From positions 1-12,246 of the forward strand of contig DATBDZ010000422.1 of the NCBI GenBank assembly GCA_036276235.1: 12,246 nucleotides of DNA. The letters run 5' to 3'. The stretch comes from JANWHF01 sp036276235 (GTDB taxonomy: Bacteria > Planctomycetota > Phycisphaerae > Tepidisphaerales > Tepidisphaeraceae). The stretch's first letter is position 1. The number at the start of each line of letters is the position of its first letter. Under the pieces are notes generated by a model that was not told where the DNA came from, made no database searches, and was given only the letters and a program-made list of their open reading frames with translations. Both the position numbers and the translations under genes were made by a program. This document shows positions 11,974 to 12,246 of this stretch, piece by piece.

Positions 11974-12246
11974 ATGAAACCGCGCGAGACTCGATATGTC
12001 ACCCCCCCCACTGAGGCCTTAGAGCCCCGCTGCCTGCTCAGCGCCGGCGGCAACATCGACACCGGCTTCGGCGACAACGGCTATCTGAACGGCTATCGCG
12101 CGGAGGCGCTACTCGGCGGATCAATCGTTGCACAAAAGTTCTCCGATGGCAGCCAGGCACTGGCTTCACCAGATGGGAAGAACGTTCAGCCGTACTCCGG
12201 GCCGATTCCGCAGCCGCCGCCTCAGAATGTGCAGGCGGATGGGAAA
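11974..12246 (+). CDS. LEPR-x-LL signature protein with delta-60 (DUF5122) beta-propeller repeats, partial at 3' end
   Basis: An open frame of 91 codons runs off the right edge. The ATG at 11974 has AGGGAG about 9 nt upstream. Residues 16-24 read LEPRCLLSA, the LEPR-x-LL signature found at the N-termini of large surface or secreted planctomycete proteins, where it is thought to be a sorting signal. It is followed by IDTGFGDNGYL and two xxDGK words (SPDGK at 64-68 and VQADGK at the edge), which match the LDxxFGxxG...QxDGK pattern of delta-60 repeats. The full protein is expected to be long and extracytoplasmic. No catalytic function can be assigned. The proline-rich PIPQPPPQ near residue 77 is a linker-like insert between propeller motifs. 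Confidence 0.8.
   Translation, partial: MKPRETRYVTPPTEALEPRCLLSAGGNIDTGFGDNGYLNGYRAEALLGGSIVAQKFSDGSQALASPDGKNVQPYSGPIPQPPPQNVQADGK

Overview
The window is bacterial chromosome, most likely from a planctomycete (Phycisphaerae or a relative; this lineage call is inference). The main clue is the partial gene at the right edge, whose N-terminus carries the LEPR-x-LLSA signature typical of exported planctomycete proteins. Moderately high GC, many starts without a Shine-Dalgarno site and abundant short-unit intergenic repeats fit this.

Layout. (a) 3849-9755, minus strand: a complete fatty-acid/phospholipid cluster in the classical order rpmF-plsX-fabH-fabD-fabG-acpP-fabF. A good sigma70-type promoter lies at 9889-9917 and a second one inside the cluster, before acpP, at 5396-5423. 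PlsX starts phospholipid synthesis from acyl-ACP; FabD, FabH, FabG, FabF and AcpP load, initiate, reduce, elongate and carry the acyl chain. (b) 76-3733, minus strand: an apparent second group with an exported multidomain thioredoxin-fold protein, a lone FliN/SpoA-domain protein overlapping it by 1 nt, a MazG-like nucleotide pyrophosphohydrolase and a secreted alpha/beta-hydrolase esterase. (c) 9918-10702: a gene-free stretch full of short-unit arrays, palindromes and an AT-rich island. (d) 10703-11451, minus strand: a small two-helix membrane protein directly behind an internally deleted transposase remnant. (e) 11503-11652, plus strand: a 49-residue single-helix membrane protein. (f) 11974 to the edge, plus strand: the LEPR-x-LL protein, apparently with delta-60 (DUF5122) beta-propeller repeats.

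The most striking non-coding feature is a set of intergenic elements made of degenerate 7- or 8-nt units, usually as two facing arrays around a loop that differs from copy to copy. They occupy plsX-fabH, fabH-fabD, fabG-acpP and mazG-esterase; a different, perfect 17-bp inverted repeat sits between fabD and fabG. A larger octamer version spans 9929-10398, and single-arm arrays lie at 2053-2080 and 10091-10127. Junctions with almost no spacer (acpP-fabF, rpmF-plsX) lack them. Inside the operons they would be transcribed as long hairpins between cistrons. I see no CRISPR array, phage module, toxin-antitoxin pair, defence island, tRNA or rRNA. The repeat system is the best candidate for something not well described.
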